DNA from: Flammeovirga agarivorans
GTDB lineage: Bacteria > Bacteroidota > Bacteroidia > Cytophagales > Flammeovirgaceae
DNA length: 64,000 nt
Direction of reading: 5' to 3'
Assembly (NCBI RefSeq): GCF_012641475.1
Contig: NZ_JABAIL010000002.1
Location: forward strand, 569,449-633,448
Under the pieces are notes generated by a model that worked only from the letters and a program-made list of their open reading frames with translations, was not told where the DNA came from and did not search any database. The position numbers and the translations under genes are program-made. The number at the start of each line of letters is the position of its first letter. Within the stretch, counting starts at the first letter, position 1. This document shows, in pieces, positions 50,604-59,995 of this stretch.

Positions 50604-52019
50604 ATGGATTGGGTATTAAAAGATTTAGCAAAATGGAACGATAAGATTGAAGAAATTGCCCAAGAATGTGGTTTAGACTATTACCCTCAAGAATTTGAAG
50701 TATGTGATTACCATGACATGCTTGGGTACCAATCTTACGTAGGGATGCCTTCAAGATATCCCCATTGGAGTTTTGGAAAATCGTTTGAAAAACAAAATAC
50801 CATGTACAAATTGGGAATGAGTGGCCTAGCTTACGAAATGGTTATTAACTCAAATCCCTGTCTTGCCTATTTAATGATAGACAACCCGTTATCAATGCAA
50901 ATTTTGGTAATGGCCCATGTATATGGACATAATGACTTCTTCAAAAACAATATAAATTTCTCTAAAACAAGAGCTGAATATGCTCTAGAAATGTTTAAAC
51001 TTAACGCTGACCGTATTCGTTCTTTTCATGAAACACCTAGTATTGGATATGAAGGTGTTGAAAGAATTTTAGATGCTGCTCATGCTATTAGTTTTCATGT
51101 TGACAGAAACCAACGCATTGTGCGCTTGTCTGAAGAAGAGCAAAGAATTCAACATTTTCAACATGTAAATAGAGAAAAAGACAATTGGGACGAACTCAAA
51201 AAACCTGAAAAAGATGAGGACTTTATTCCTGCCCTCTCAGAAGACTTGATGTTATTCCTTATAGAAAATAGTCGCTTTCTACAAAGTTGGGAAAAAGAAA
51301 TCCTACGCATCGTAAGAGAAGAAACGTTATACTTTCTACCTCAAATGGAAACAAAGATTATGAATGAAGGTTGGGCCAGTTTCTGGCATTATACTATACT
51401 TCATAAACTTAACCTTCCTCCTGCTATGCATGTGGATTTTATCAGATCCCACAATCAAGTGATACGTCCTCATGTCGGTGGTCTTAATCCATATCACATT
51501 GGATTTACTTTAATGGCACACCTTGCAGGAAAAAAGGACGCTTTCGAATATGAAATCAATCCTAAAATATTTGATGTAAGAACTGTGGATAGAGATGCTT
51601 CTTTCTTAAGGAGATTCCTCACCAAAGAATTAATGGAAGAGTTGGGGCTTTTTGAGTACGAAAAAAACCAAGGAAGAATCACTGTCTCTAATACATCAGA
51701 TGACTTCAAAGGATGGAAAGATGTTAGAGATACTTTGATTGCTCAAACAGGAACAGGTAGTATACCAGTGATAAAAGTGAAAGGAATTGCTCCTATTTCA
51801 AATTCACTAATGCTTGTACATGAGTTTGACGGTAGAGAACTTGAACTGGGATATGTAAGTAAAACCATGGAACATATCGCTACTTTATGGTCCGATTTTC
51901 CGGTAAAACTAGAAACTACTGTCGATGGACATGAAGTAACATGTATATACGCCAACAAAGAGTTTCGAGTCGAAGGTATAGATCGGGATGAAACCGAAAC
52001 AGAATATACGCACATCTAA
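50604..52019 (+). CDS. SpoVR/YcgB family protein
   Basis: A 471-residue protein matching the SpoVR/YcgB family: CGLDYYPQEFEVCDYHDMLG early, MSGLAYEMVINSNPCLAYLM, and VYGHNDFFKNN near residue 112, MNEGWASFWHYTILHKL near residue 253, and HIGFTLMAHLAGKK. The conserved HDFFKNN and EGWASFWHY motifs are characteristic of the family; its biochemical function is unknown (in Bacillus, spore cortex formation; elsewhere, stress). It is the third gene of the prkA-yeaH-spoVR operon, followed by a terminator. Confidence 0.93.
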   Translation: MDWVLKDLAKWNDKIEEIAQECGLDYYPQEFEVCDYHDMLGYQSYVGMPSRYPHWSFGKSFEKQNTMYKLGMSGLAYEMVINSNPCLAYLMIDNPLSMQILVMAHVYGHNDFFKNNINFSKTRAEYALEMFKLNADRIRSFHETPSIGYEGVERILDAAHAISFHVDRNQRIVRLSEEEQRIQHFQHVNREKDNWDELKKPEKDEDFIPALSEDLMLFLIENSRFLQSWEKEILRIVREETLYFLPQMETKIMNEGWASFWHYTILHKLNLPPAMHVDFIRSHNQVIRPHVGGLNPYHIGFTLMAHLAGKKDAFEYEINPKIFDVRTVDRDASFLRRFLTKELMEELGLFEYEKNQGRITVSNTSDDFKGWKDVRDTLIAQTGTGSIPVIKVKGIAPISNSLMLVHEFDGRELELGYVSKTMEHIATLWSDFPVKLETTVDGHEVTCIYANKEFRVEGIDRDETETEYTHI

Positions 52020-52026
52020 ATGCATC

Positions 52027-52059
52027 AATGCTACAAAGTAAAATTTGTAGCATTTTTTA
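52027..52059 (+). terminator. Terminator of the prkA-yeaH-spoVR operon
   Basis: A perfect 11-bp stem (52027-52037 with 52044-52054) and a T-run. Confidence 0.88.
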
Positions 52060-52216
52060 TTCACAACAACTACCTCAAATTTTCAAAAAAACTTCCCACT
52101 CTTACTTCATTCATATTTTTTAAATGAATATCCACAAAAAAGGTAATATAAGTCATAAAAATGTCGTTCATTTGCAATTCGAACAAGCATTAAACATTGT
52201 GGGAGTATTTAGAAAT

Positions 52217-53998
52217 ATGTCGCGAAAGGACTCTGGAGAGAAAAAAGCGCGTTTAGATAAAGGAAGTATAAAGAAATTAAGAGGTGTTTTTAGATTTATG
52301 ATGCCCTACAAAGGCATTTTCACACTCGGCTTAATCTGTCTCTTCTTCTCAAGTACAATTTTACTAGCACTACCAAAGTTAATTGGTACTTTGATGGATA
52401 CAGCACAAGGTATTGTCACAATTCCTTGGCTACCTGATTTAACTTCAGTAGGCTTTGCACTCATCGCTGTATTATTTCTTCAAAGTTTATTCTCATTTGC
52501 AAGAGTATATCTTTTCGCTAAAGTAAACGAGAATGCTATAGCAGATTTACGAGGTGCTTTATATCAAAAATTCATGTCACTACCCATGTCTTTTTATGAC
52601 AGGAATAGATCTGGCGAACTTTTCAGTAGAATTACTTCTGATGTTTCTGTACTTCAAGATACTTTTTCAACTACTCTAGCTGAATTATTTAGGCAACTTG
52701 CCACTTTAGTTTTTGGCGTAGTTATTTTATTCATGGAAAATCCAAAGTTGACGTTCTTTATGATGTTGACTTTCCCAGTACTTATCATTTTTGCTATCAT
52801 CTTTGGTAAGTTTATTCGTAAGCTTTCAAAAGGTACACAAGATGCATTAGCAAAGGCCAATGTGATTGTTGAAGAAACTATTCAATCTATCGGTACTGTA
52901 AAAACTTTCGCGAACGAAGACTTTGAAGTCAACCGATACAACAGCAATTTATCGGGAGTTGTGAATATCGCCTTAAAAGCAGCAACATATAAAGGTACAT
53001 TTATCTCATTCATCATTTTCGTATTGATGGGAGGTATCATTGGAGTATTATGGTATGGTACTTACATGGTGTCTCAAGGAGAAATCACGATTGGAGACTT
53101 AACCTCATTTGTATTGTATACGATGTTCATTGGAGGTTCAATTGGTGGCTTAGGAGATATTTATGGCAACTTACAAAAAGCTGTAGGTGCAACAGATCGA
53201 GTTGAAGAAATTTTAGCAGCAGAATCTGAACATGAAATTGACAAAGAAAACATTCCAAGATTAGAAGGAAATATTACTTTCAAGGATGTACGTTTCTCAT
53301 ACCCTACTAGAAAGGAGATTGAGGTATTGAAAGGTGTCAACCTACATATAAGCAAAGGTGAAAAAGTTGCTCTTGTTGGTAAGTCTGGTGGAGGTAAATC
53401 TACAATGGCACACCTATTACAACGTTTTTATGAAATTGAAGGTGGAGATCTTCTCATTGATGATAAATCGGCCAAAGATTATAACCTTATCGGATTCCGT
53501 AAACATGTAGGAGTTGTTCCTCAAGAAGTACTACTATTTGGTGGTTCTATTGAAGAAAATATCCGCTATGGTAATCCAGAAGCGACAAAGGAAATGATCA
53601 TTGAAGCAGCTAAAAAAGCTAATGCCTTAGAATTCATCAATTCTTTCCCAGAAGGGTTTGAAACACTTGTAGGTGAAAGAGGTGTAAAACTATCTGGTGG
53701 ACAAAGACAAAGAATTGCAATTGCTAGAGCGATCTTAAAAGATCCTGCTATATTGATCTTGGATGAAGCAACTTCTGCATTGGATATTGAGTCTGAAAAG
53801 TTAGTACAGGATGCTTTAGAGACGCTAATGGAAGGCAGAACTAGTTTGATCATTGCCCACCGTTTATCGACGATTAGAAATGCACACAAAATTGCGGTAT
53901 TAGATAATGGTGTGATTTCTGAAATCGGTAAACACGATGAGTTAATGGAAAAAGAAGATGGAGCATATAATAAGTTGATCCAACTTCAAGAATTTTAA
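52217..53998 (+). CDS. ABC exporter, half-transporter (transmembrane domain plus ATPase)
   Basis: The ATG at 52217 gives 593 residues; the frame is open upstream, but the added residues lack homology to the family. Six helices (about 25-315) form the exporter-type I transmembrane domain. The ATPase has Walker A GKSGGGKS (388-395), the signature LSGGQRQRIAIARA and Walker B ILILDEATSALD, plus the H-loop in IAHRLSTIRNA. It will act as a homodimer. The substrate cannot be predicted; lipids, peptides and drugs are possible for the MsbA/ABCB type. Confidence 0.92.
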   Translation: MSRKDSGEKKARLDKGSIKKLRGVFRFMMPYKGIFTLGLICLFFSSTILLALPKLIGTLMDTAQGIVTIPWLPDLTSVGFALIAVLFLQSLFSFARVYLFAKVNENAIADLRGALYQKFMSLPMSFYDRNRSGELFSRITSDVSVLQDTFSTTLAELFRQLATLVFGVVILFMENPKLTFFMMLTFPVLIIFAIIFGKFIRKLSKGTQDALAKANVIVEETIQSIGTVKTFANEDFEVNRYNSNLSGVVNIALKAATYKGTFISFIIFVLMGGIIGVLWYGTYMVSQGEITIGDLTSFVLYTMFIGGSIGGLGDIYGNLQKAVGATDRVEEILAAESEHEIDKENIPRLEGNITFKDVRFSYPTRKEIEVLKGVNLHISKGEKVALVGKSGGGKSTMAHLLQRFYEIEGGDLLIDDKSAKDYNLIGFRKHVGVVPQEVLLFGGSIEENIRYGNPEATKEMIIEAAKKANALEFINSFPEGFETLVGERGVKLSGGQRQRIAIARAILKDPAILILDEATSALDIESEKLVQDALETLMEGRTSLIIAHRLSTIRNAHKIAVLDNGVISEIGKHDELMEKEDGAYNKLIQLQEF

Positions 53999-54086
53999 AT
54001 TAATGCAATTTAAGAGTTAAACTACTCTAGTAATCTCATAAATCACTGATAATTAAGCAGTAGAAAAACCTGCTAATAGATATTTA

Positions 54087-54141
54087 AAAATAAGGTTAGA
54101 GGTCGAAATTTACATCGATCAACTAACCTTATTTTTTATTT
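54087..54141 (+). terminator. Terminator of the ABC exporter gene
   Basis: A 13-bp stem (54087-54099 with 54123-54135) followed by a T-rich tail. It lies about 90 bp after the stop codon. Confidence 0.8.
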
Positions 54142-54272
54142 GGTAATTTTTAGTCTTCTATATAAGTTTGTTTACAAATTATGAATAACACATCTATACA
54201 TAACCCTATAGCTTTTTATTTATTCATAACACATAAAAAATAATCGATAACAATAATAGACACAAACAAATT

Positions 54273-54746
54273 ATGGAAAACTACGCACCTAAAAAGGGAA
54301 CTTTCACTTTTACTATGATTAAGCCTGGAGAAGAAAACCAAGATTACATTGGTGAAATCTTAACGATGATTCATGATGCAGGCTTCCGTATCCAAGCAAT
54401 GAAAATGGTAAGGTTACGTACGAAACAAGCTGAAATGTTTTACCGCCACTTGTCTGACCAACCGTTCTTTCAAGATGTAGTAAATTACATGACTTCAGGA
54501 CCTGTAGTTGCAGCCGTATTGGAAAAAGACAATGCAGTAGCTGACTACCGTAAATTGATTGGTGCAACAGATCCAACAAAAGCAGAAGACGGTACAATCC
54601 GTAAACGTTTTGCAAGATCAACTGATAGAAATGTTGTTCATGGTTCTGATTCTGATGACAATGCAGCTGAGGAAGCAACATTCTTCTTTTCTATGGGAGA
54701 ACGTTACAACAATGAAGGACACTGTTTCTTTGGATGGGGTAACTAA
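54273..54746 (+). CDS. ndk: Nucleoside diphosphate kinase
   Basis: A 157-residue cytosolic enzyme that transfers a phosphate from ATP to NDPs via a phosphohistidine. The active-site segment RNVVHGSDSDDNAAEEATFFF carries His123; TMIKPGE near residue 14 is the start of the fold, and QPFFQDVVNYMTSGPV is the Kpn-loop region. It is somewhat longer than the usual 140-residue bacterial enzyme because of loops and a short C-terminal tail with aromatic residues (NNEGHCFFGWGN). Single-gene unit with its own terminator. Confidence 0.95.
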   Translation: MENYAPKKGTFTFTMIKPGEENQDYIGEILTMIHDAGFRIQAMKMVRLRTKQAEMFYRHLSDQPFFQDVVNYMTSGPVVAAVLEKDNAVADYRKLIGATDPTKAEDGTIRKRFARSTDRNVVHGSDSDDNAAEEATFFFSMGERYNNEGHCFFGWGN

Positions 54747-54771
54747 GCTGAAATAGCATTCATATAAAAAT

Positions 54772-54814
54772 AAAAAGTAGTCACGTCGACAAAAGGGGTG
54801 ACTACTTTTTTTAT
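54772..54814 (+). terminator. Terminator of ndk
   Basis: A perfect 13-bp stem (54772-54784 with 54798-54810) and a T-run. Confidence 0.9.
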
Positions 54815-54870
54815 AAAAAACATTCGGAGAATCTCTGAAAGCTTTAATAAATTGATATGAAAATTTTGTT

Positions 54871-54990
54871 TTACTTATTGTTTTTTTGAAGTAGGTAAGA
54901 TGAAATTAACTTGACATCTTCCTGCGTCATTATATCGTGATCTATTATTTCTTCATTGTCTGAAATAGTTCTTTTCTTTTGAGACTTCAT
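54871..54990 (-). CDS. Possible 39-residue small protein
   Basis: A 39-codon frame on the minus strand with an ATG at 54988-54990 and a TAA at 54871-54873. The product has a basic start (MKSQKKRTISDNEEIIDHDI) and an amphipathic end (EDVKLISSYLLQKNNK). The composition is typical of coding sequence, but there is no homology to support it and no clear promoter. It is convergent with ndk. Confidence 0.4.
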   Translation of the reverse strand: MKSQKKRTISDNEEIIDHDIMTQEDVKLISSYLLQKNNK

Positions 54991-55538
54991 GATATTAAGA
55001 TTTTTAAGTTCTGTTCAATTGTGATATATCTATTTGAACGCATTAAGTCTCTACCCGTTTGTGCTTTAAAGTTCAAAGTTTTTACCAAAAAGGTCAGATT
55101 AAATTGAGGTGCTATTTGTATTAAACAAAGAAAAAACAAAACATTTTAAATAACTGAAAATCAATTATTTCAAATACCATCTTAATATTGTTAACATATT
55201 ATAATCGTCGTTTATTAATGATTACAAATGTTGTAAAAACAGGTCAACACGCATAAATTGAGGTATCAAAATACAAAAGCAACAAAGAAATGAATACCAA
55301 AAACAGCTATCTATAAAGAAAATTATTTCTTCCAACGCTTATTTATCACTTAAATTATCCAATGATTTACGGTAGTACCGAAAATCAATCAGAACCATTT
55401 TGCCTGTAGAAATTTAATACAAAGAAATCAATCATTATAAAATGAATTGACCTGTTTTTTGTATCACAATATTAATAGTGTTATACCTTAGATTCTTTAC
55501 CTGGCCCTCATAAATGTTTTGCATTCTATGAGGGTGTT
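54991..55538 (+). other. Long AT-rich intergenic region (548 bp)
   Basis: No ORF worth reporting. TTTACCAAA at 55081-55089 resembles a regulon box but has no partner at 21 bp and no -7 box at the right distance. Near its end a hairpin with a plus-strand T-rich tail is seen (55505-55541), with no plus-strand gene in front of it. A small RNA is possible but the evidence is thin. Confidence 0.35.
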
Positions 55539-55541
55539 TTA
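55505..55541 (+). terminator. Plus-strand hairpin with no coding gene upstream
   Basis: CCCTCATA (55505-55512) pairs with TATGAGGG (55527-55534), followed by TGTTTTAT on the plus strand. The minus-strand permease gene ends right next to it, but there is no U-run on the minus strand. Confidence 0.4.
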
Positions 55542-56771
55542 TTCAAACCTAAGTGATTCAATAGGATCTAATCTTGATGCTTTATTTGCTGGGTAAAACC
55601 CTGAAACAACTCCTACAACAACACAAACTACTATTGACACAATTAACCAGAACCAAGGAAATATAAAACCTTCGGTATCCATAAACTTAGCTAATACATT
55701 ACCGATTAAGGCTCCAAAAAACGTCCCAAAAAGTCCTCCAATTAAACAGATAAAAATTGCTTCCATAAGGAATTGCTGTCTAATTGCAAAAGGTGTTGCT
55801 CCCAAAGACTTACGAATGCCTATCTCTCTTGTACGTTCAGTTACAGACACCATCATAATATTCATCAAACCGATAGATGCCCCTAACAATGTCACAATCG
55901 CAATAGCAAAACCTCCGATTCTAAGTTGCATTGTCATTTCATTAAATTCAGAGTTTAAAGAATCACTTCTTTTTATCTCAAAGGAATCTGGTTTTCCAAG
56001 TTGATCTCTTCTGATGATTCGCATTGTGCCTCTTGCTTCAGACATAGCATAATCAATACCTCTAGGATCTGTAGTATTTATTGTTGCTTTATAATATAAA
56101 CTTTGCTGTGTAGCGAACTTATTAGCATTAAGAAGAGGAATAAACACCTGTCTATCGGCATCACCTCCACCAATACCTCCTTTCTCTTCCACGACTCCAA
56201 TCACCCTAAACTTTTTACCTTTGAAACCGATAGCCTTATCAATAGGGTCTTCATCTTTTTCAAATAAGTTAGTATAAACCTCTTTTGAGATAATTGCTAC
56301 ATTTTGACCTTGAGATAATTCGATATTTGAGAACTCTCTACCATCTTTTATCTTATACCCATTATTTTTTAGGTACATATCATCGATACCCGTTACACTG
56401 TAATTGGGTGTTGTTTTTTTAGATAATCTTTTGATTTCCAATGAACCAGCGACCAAAGCTTCAAGGCTTACCTTACCTTCTACAGGTAATGATTCCTTTA
56501 ATTTCTTCATTTGTTCGTAAGAAATGATATTCTTTTTTGCTAATTTTTTTCCAAAAGCACCTCTTCTTCTAGTTACATCTGAGATTTCAAAATTATTTAC
56601 ACCCAAGTCTGCCATACCAGAATTTATAGATTCATTAACGGCATCAATTGCTGTCATTATTCCGACCAAAGCCATAATACCGATAGCAATCATTGTAGAT
56701 GTCAAGAATGAGCGAAGTTTATTTGCTTTTACAGAACTGAAAGCTTCAAATATATAAATTAAAATATTCAT
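55539..56771 (-). CDS. ABC transporter permease (MacB/FtsX-type)
   Basis: A 410-residue permease. Plan: one N-terminal helix (LRSFLTSTMIAIGIMALVGI), a periplasmic MacB core domain (about 45-275, with DRQVFIPLLNANKF), then three C-terminal helices with the FtsX domain (IGLMNIMMVSVTERTREIGI, RKSLGATPFAIRQQFLMEA). The ExxGxxxxxGA coupling region (REIGIRKSLGATPFAIRQQF) contacts the ATPase. No matching ATPase gene is adjacent. It may belong to an efflux or lipoprotein-release system encoded elsewhere. Confidence 0.9.
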   Translation of the reverse strand: MNILIYIFEAFSSVKANKLRSFLTSTMIAIGIMALVGIMTAIDAVNESINSGMADLGVNNFEISDVTRRRGAFGKKLAKKNIISYEQMKKLKESLPVEGKVSLEALVAGSLEIKRLSKKTTPNYSVTGIDDMYLKNNGYKIKDGREFSNIELSQGQNVAIISKEVYTNLFEKDEDPIDKAIGFKGKKFRVIGVVEEKGGIGGGDADRQVFIPLLNANKFATQQSLYYKATINTTDPRGIDYAMSEARGTMRIIRRDQLGKPDSFEIKRSDSLNSEFNEMTMQLRIGGFAIAIVTLLGASIGLMNIMMVSVTERTREIGIRKSLGATPFAIRQQFLMEAIFICLIGGLFGTFFGALIGNVLAKFMDTEGFIFPWFWLIVSIVVCVVVGVVSGFYPANKASRLDPIESLRFE

Positions 56772-57016
56772 CGAATAAATCAGGTTTTCTTAGTTAAGTA
56801 CAATTTATTTCCCTTCACTTTTTTTGAATTTTCAAACAAAAAGTACAATGTAATATTTTCATCAAAAAGTGACTTTTTCTAAAGTCATCAGAGAAAAAAC
56901 AATTGTAACTTAAAGATAGTTAAAAAGTTGAAAAAGAATCAGTTTAACTTTCCTGTTAATCTATTTAGTCTATTTAGCCCCAATTAACACTATAAAACCC
57001 TACTAAACAATAATGC

Positions 57017-58276
57017 ATGAAGACCATTATCTCACTTTGCTTTCTGCTATTGGCACAACTACATACTTTCGGATCTCATATACTTGTGCCAATGGATCAA
57101 GAACAAACTAACCACCTAAAGGCTTATGGAGTCACTTTTTGGGTTCTTGGACAAGAAGTGGAAGCCGATTGGCTACTCAATTACAGAGGTGGTAGTTTTA
57201 TGTTTAAAAATCTACCCTTATTTGAACAAGAGCTTGTGATTAGGGGTGTAAGTTATGATGTGATTTCTGACGCTCAAGCTATTCAAATTAAAGAAGAAAT
57301 TGCACACCCAGAATCCAATATGGATCTAATGAGATTAGACGCTGTACCTAGTATTGCTGTTTACTCTCCGCCCTCTAAACAACCTTGGGACGATGCCGTA
57401 ACCTTGGTACTTACATATGCAGAGATTCCTTATGATGTCATCTTCGACGATGAAGTAATGGCAGATCTCTTACCTAAATATGATTGGCTTCACCTTCATC
57501 ATGAAGATTTTACGGGTCAATATGGTAAGTTCTATGCTACTTATGGACGAGAAGCCTGGTACATTGAAGCACAAAATCAATTTGAAGAATCAGCAAAAAG
57601 ACATGGATTTGAGAAAGTTTCTCACCTAAAAAGTGCTGTAGTAAAGAAAATTAGAGATTTCTGTGCAGGAGGAGGGTTCTTATTTGCCATGTGCTCTGCT
57701 ACAGACACTTATGACATCGCTTTAGCAGCAGATAATGTTGATATCTGTGATTACATGTATGATGGCGATGGTGTTGACGAAAATGTTCATGACAAATTAA
57801 ATTATAAGAACACTTTCGCATTTAAAGACTTTAAAATAAAACTCGACCCCTATCAATACGAATACTCACAGATAGATAACCAATCTTATGAAAGAGGCTT
57901 AAGAGAAGAAAATGATTACTTTGAATTATTCACTTTCTCTGCAAAATGGGATCCTGTTCCTACGATGTTAACTCAGAACCATGAGAAACAAGTTAAAGGT
58001 TTTATGGGACAGACAACTGCTTTCAAAAAGCATTTAATAAAAAGTGATGTTATTATTTTAGGAGAATGTGAGGCAGCCAAAGAAGCCAGATATATCCATG
58101 GTACTTATGGCAAAGGAACTTGGACTTTCTTCGGGGGACATGATCCAGAAGATTACCGTCATTTTGTTGGTGAGGAGCCAACAGATCTAAATCTTCATCC
58201 TAATTCTCCTGGTTATCGATTAATCTTGAATAACATTCTCTTCCCTGCCGCGAAGAAAAAGAAACAAAAAACCTGA
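57017..58276 (+). CDS. Secreted conserved protein (commonly misnamed asparagine synthetase B)
   Basis: A 419-residue protein with a signal peptide (ends FGSH). The chain matches a Bacteroidota family with ILVPMDQEQTNHLKAYGVTF, then PKYDWLHLHHEDFTGQYGKF, GGGFLFAMCSATDTYDIAL and GTYGKGTWTFFGGHDPEDY. It resembles a class-I glutamine-amidotransferase-like fold (GGFLFAMCS around the nucleophile cysteine position), not an asparagine synthetase. Its function is unknown. The C-terminus is lysine-rich. It precedes the Rieske operon, from which it is separated by a terminator. Confidence 0.7.
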   Translation: MKTIISLCFLLLAQLHTFGSHILVPMDQEQTNHLKAYGVTFWVLGQEVEADWLLNYRGGSFMFKNLPLFEQELVIRGVSYDVISDAQAIQIKEEIAHPESNMDLMRLDAVPSIAVYSPPSKQPWDDAVTLVLTYAEIPYDVIFDDEVMADLLPKYDWLHLHHEDFTGQYGKFYATYGREAWYIEAQNQFEESAKRHGFEKVSHLKSAVVKKIRDFCAGGGFLFAMCSATDTYDIALAADNVDICDYMYDGDGVDENVHDKLNYKNTFAFKDFKIKLDPYQYEYSQIDNQSYERGLREENDYFELFTFSAKWDPVPTMLTQNHEKQVKGFMGQTTAFKKHLIKSDVIILGECEAAKEARYIHGTYGKGTWTFFGGHDPEDYRHFVGEEPTDLNLHPNSPGYRLILNNILFPAAKKKKQKT

Positions 58277-58301
58277 TACTACTTTTACTACTATCTATAC
58301 G

Positions 58302-58338
58302 AAGCACTTGTTGGAAATCGACAAGTGCTTTTTCTTTA
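58302..58338 (+). terminator. Terminator after the GATase-like gene
   Basis: A perfect 10-bp stem (58302-58311 with 58321-58330) and a T-rich tail. Confidence 0.85.
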
Positions 58339-58376
58339 TTTTAATGTTTACAGAAAAAGTAGTATTTTGATAGTCA

Positions 58377-58580
58377 ATGGAACAACTCATCAAAATAACT
58401 ATTCAGGTTTCTCAATTCTATCTATTTATAGGAATTCTCTTTGCTATCTTTTTTATCCTAAGAGGAGGAAAAAACTTAGATACCAAGTATAGCAATGCTC
58501 CTATTGTTGCAAAGATCATATGGATACCTGCAACGATATTATTATGGGTTTACTTACTTCCAAAAACAATTCGAAAATAA
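58377..58580 (+). CDS. Small membrane protein of the Rieske operon
   Basis: A 67-residue protein with two hydrophobic helices (YLFIGILFAIFFIL and IIWIPATILLWVYLLP) joined by a short polar loop with RGGKNLDTKYS. It begins 38 bp after the T-run of the preceding terminator and is followed after 1 bp by the next gene. It belongs to the four-gene Rieske/ferric-reductase-like operon and may be a small accessory subunit. No family is recognised. Confidence 0.65.
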   Translation: MEQLIKITIQVSQFYLFIGILFAIFFILRGGKNLDTKYSNAPIVAKIIWIPATILLWVYLLPKTIRK

Positions 58581-58581
58581 A

Positions 58582-58947
58582 ATGAACACCCAATTAAGGA
58601 ATCAACATATTTTTTTATGGCTAATTATTGCTATTATTCTACCTACAGGGCTTCTTATTTCCACAGAAATTCCTTCCTCATACCTTTCGAACTTTGACAA
58701 TTCAAAAGCAACTTCAGACGTTAATTATTATGTGGAAGGAAATCATCTCACTTTTCAAGTCTTTCACCCATTTAAAGCTCCTACTGTGTTTTTATATGCT
58801 ATTGAAAAGAACAACAAAGAGCATTTTTTGGGTGATGTTACAGCAAAAGGAAATTTTCACTTCAAGATACCGAGTAATACTATTTCATTAAAAGTATTTG
58901 ATCAACACAATAAAATATCTCTCATTCAACTGTCATTAAAAAGGTAA
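58582..58947 (+). CDS. Exported protein of the Rieske operon
   Basis: The ATG at 58582 gives 121 residues and lies 1 bp after the upstream stop. The N-terminal helix (FLWLIIAIILPTGLLIS) acts as a signal or anchor. The remainder is a small beta-domain: DVNYYVEGNHLTFQVFHPFK, then TVFLYAIEKNNKEHFLGDV and HFKIPSNTISLKVFDQH. No family is recognised. It lies 1 bp from the next gene. Confidence 0.65.
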   Translation: MNTQLRNQHIFLWLIIAIILPTGLLISTEIPSSYLSNFDNSKATSDVNYYVEGNHLTFQVFHPFKAPTVFLYAIEKNNKEHFLGDVTAKGNFHFKIPSNTISLKVFDQHNKISLIQLSLKR

Positions 58948-58948
58948 T

Positions 58949-59995
58949 ATGTCTCTTGAATATAAATCTGTCCTATGGAATCCTCAAAAAAAGAGATATG
59001 ATTCATGGATTGCATTGGGCATCATTATATATATATTAAGTTTTGCAGGGTTTACAGCAATCACACAAAAAGATTGTACCATAGAAACACTGATCATAAG
59101 AAGTTTTGGTTCGCTAAGTATAACAATGCTTCAACTAATATTGTGCATTGGGCCTTTATGCAGACTATCCCATTATTTCTTACCCCTTCTCTACAATAGA
59201 AGACATTTGGGTGTTGCGATGTTCTTTATGGCATTGACTCATGGTATATTTTCATTAATTCAATTCCATGCATTAGGTAATGAGGGAATTATCAACTCCC
59301 TTTTCACTTCCAATTTAGACTATGATCATTCTAGTGATTTCCCTTTTCAGACATTAGGCTTTTTTGCTCTTGTTATATTATTCCTAATGGCTTCAACAAG
59401 TCATGATTTTTGGAACAAACACCTAGGAGCTATATTATGGAAGAGGCTTCATATGTTTGTCTATATCGCTTATACCTTGGTAGCTTTTCATGTATTGTTA
59501 GGAGCTTATCAACAAGACCACCAATTGTATTTAATACTTCAGGTCGGCATTGGAAGTGGAATATTGATCACTTTACATCTCATAACAGGTATTGCTGAAT
59601 GGACTAGTGACAGAGAGTTTCTAAGGTCACATAATCGAGTAGATAAAAACGGCTACATCTATATTTGCCTTATCGATGATATTGATGAAAACTGTGCAAA
59701 GGTTGTTCAACTGGGAAATGAAAGAATTGCTATTTTCAAGTATGACAATAAAGTTTCTGCGGTGTCAAATGTTTGTAAGCATCAAAATGGTCCATTAGGT
59801 GAAGGTAAAATAATTGACGGCTGTATTACTTGTCCATGGCATGGTTACCAATACAACCCAGAAAATGGACAGTCTCCACCTCCTTTTACTGAAACCATAA
59901 ATACCTATGATGTAAAATTAAAAGGTAAAGAAGTTTTTGTACACCCTGTTCCACTTGGCGAAGGAGTACCATCCAACCCAAAAACAATACGATAA
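58949..59995 (+). CDS. Ferric-reductase-like transmembrane protein fused to a Rieske [2Fe-2S] domain
   Basis: A 348-residue membrane protein. Residues ~20-215 hold six or so helices of the ferric reductase/MsrQ type, with histidines in helices (His98, His168, His181 and neighbours) that can bind heme. Residues ~230-345 are a Rieske domain: C276-x-H278 and C295-x2-H298 (SNVCKHQNGPLGEG, ITCPWHGYQYNPENG), the full ligand set for a [2Fe-2S] cluster. The fusion suggests electron transfer from or to the cluster through membrane hemes. Partners are the other three genes of this tightly packed operon. Confidence 0.88.
   Translation: MSLEYKSVLWNPQKKRYDSWIALGIIIYILSFAGFTAITQKDCTIETLIIRSFGSLSITMLQLILCIGPLCRLSHYFLPLLYNRRHLGVAMFFMALTHGIFSLIQFHALGNEGIINSLFTSNLDYDHSSDFPFQTLGFFALVILFLMASTSHDFWNKHLGAILWKRLHMFVYIAYTLVAFHVLLGAYQQDHQLYLILQVGIGSGILITLHLITGIAEWTSDREFLRSHNRVDKNGYIYICLIDDIDENCAKVVQLGNERIAIFKYDNKVSAVSNVCKHQNGPLGEGKIIDGCITCPWHGYQYNPENGQSPPPFTETINTYDVKLKGKEVFVHPVPLGEGVPSNPKTIR

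Noticed and set aside
52124-52216. Upstream extension of the ABC exporter
   Set aside because: The extra 31 residues have no similarity to the family; the start at 52217 leads directly into the first transmembrane domain.
55081-55089. TTTACCAAA as a ninth regulon copy
   Set aside because: No partner box 21 bp upstream, and the nearest TTTG lies 2 bp out of register; no gene follows on that strand.
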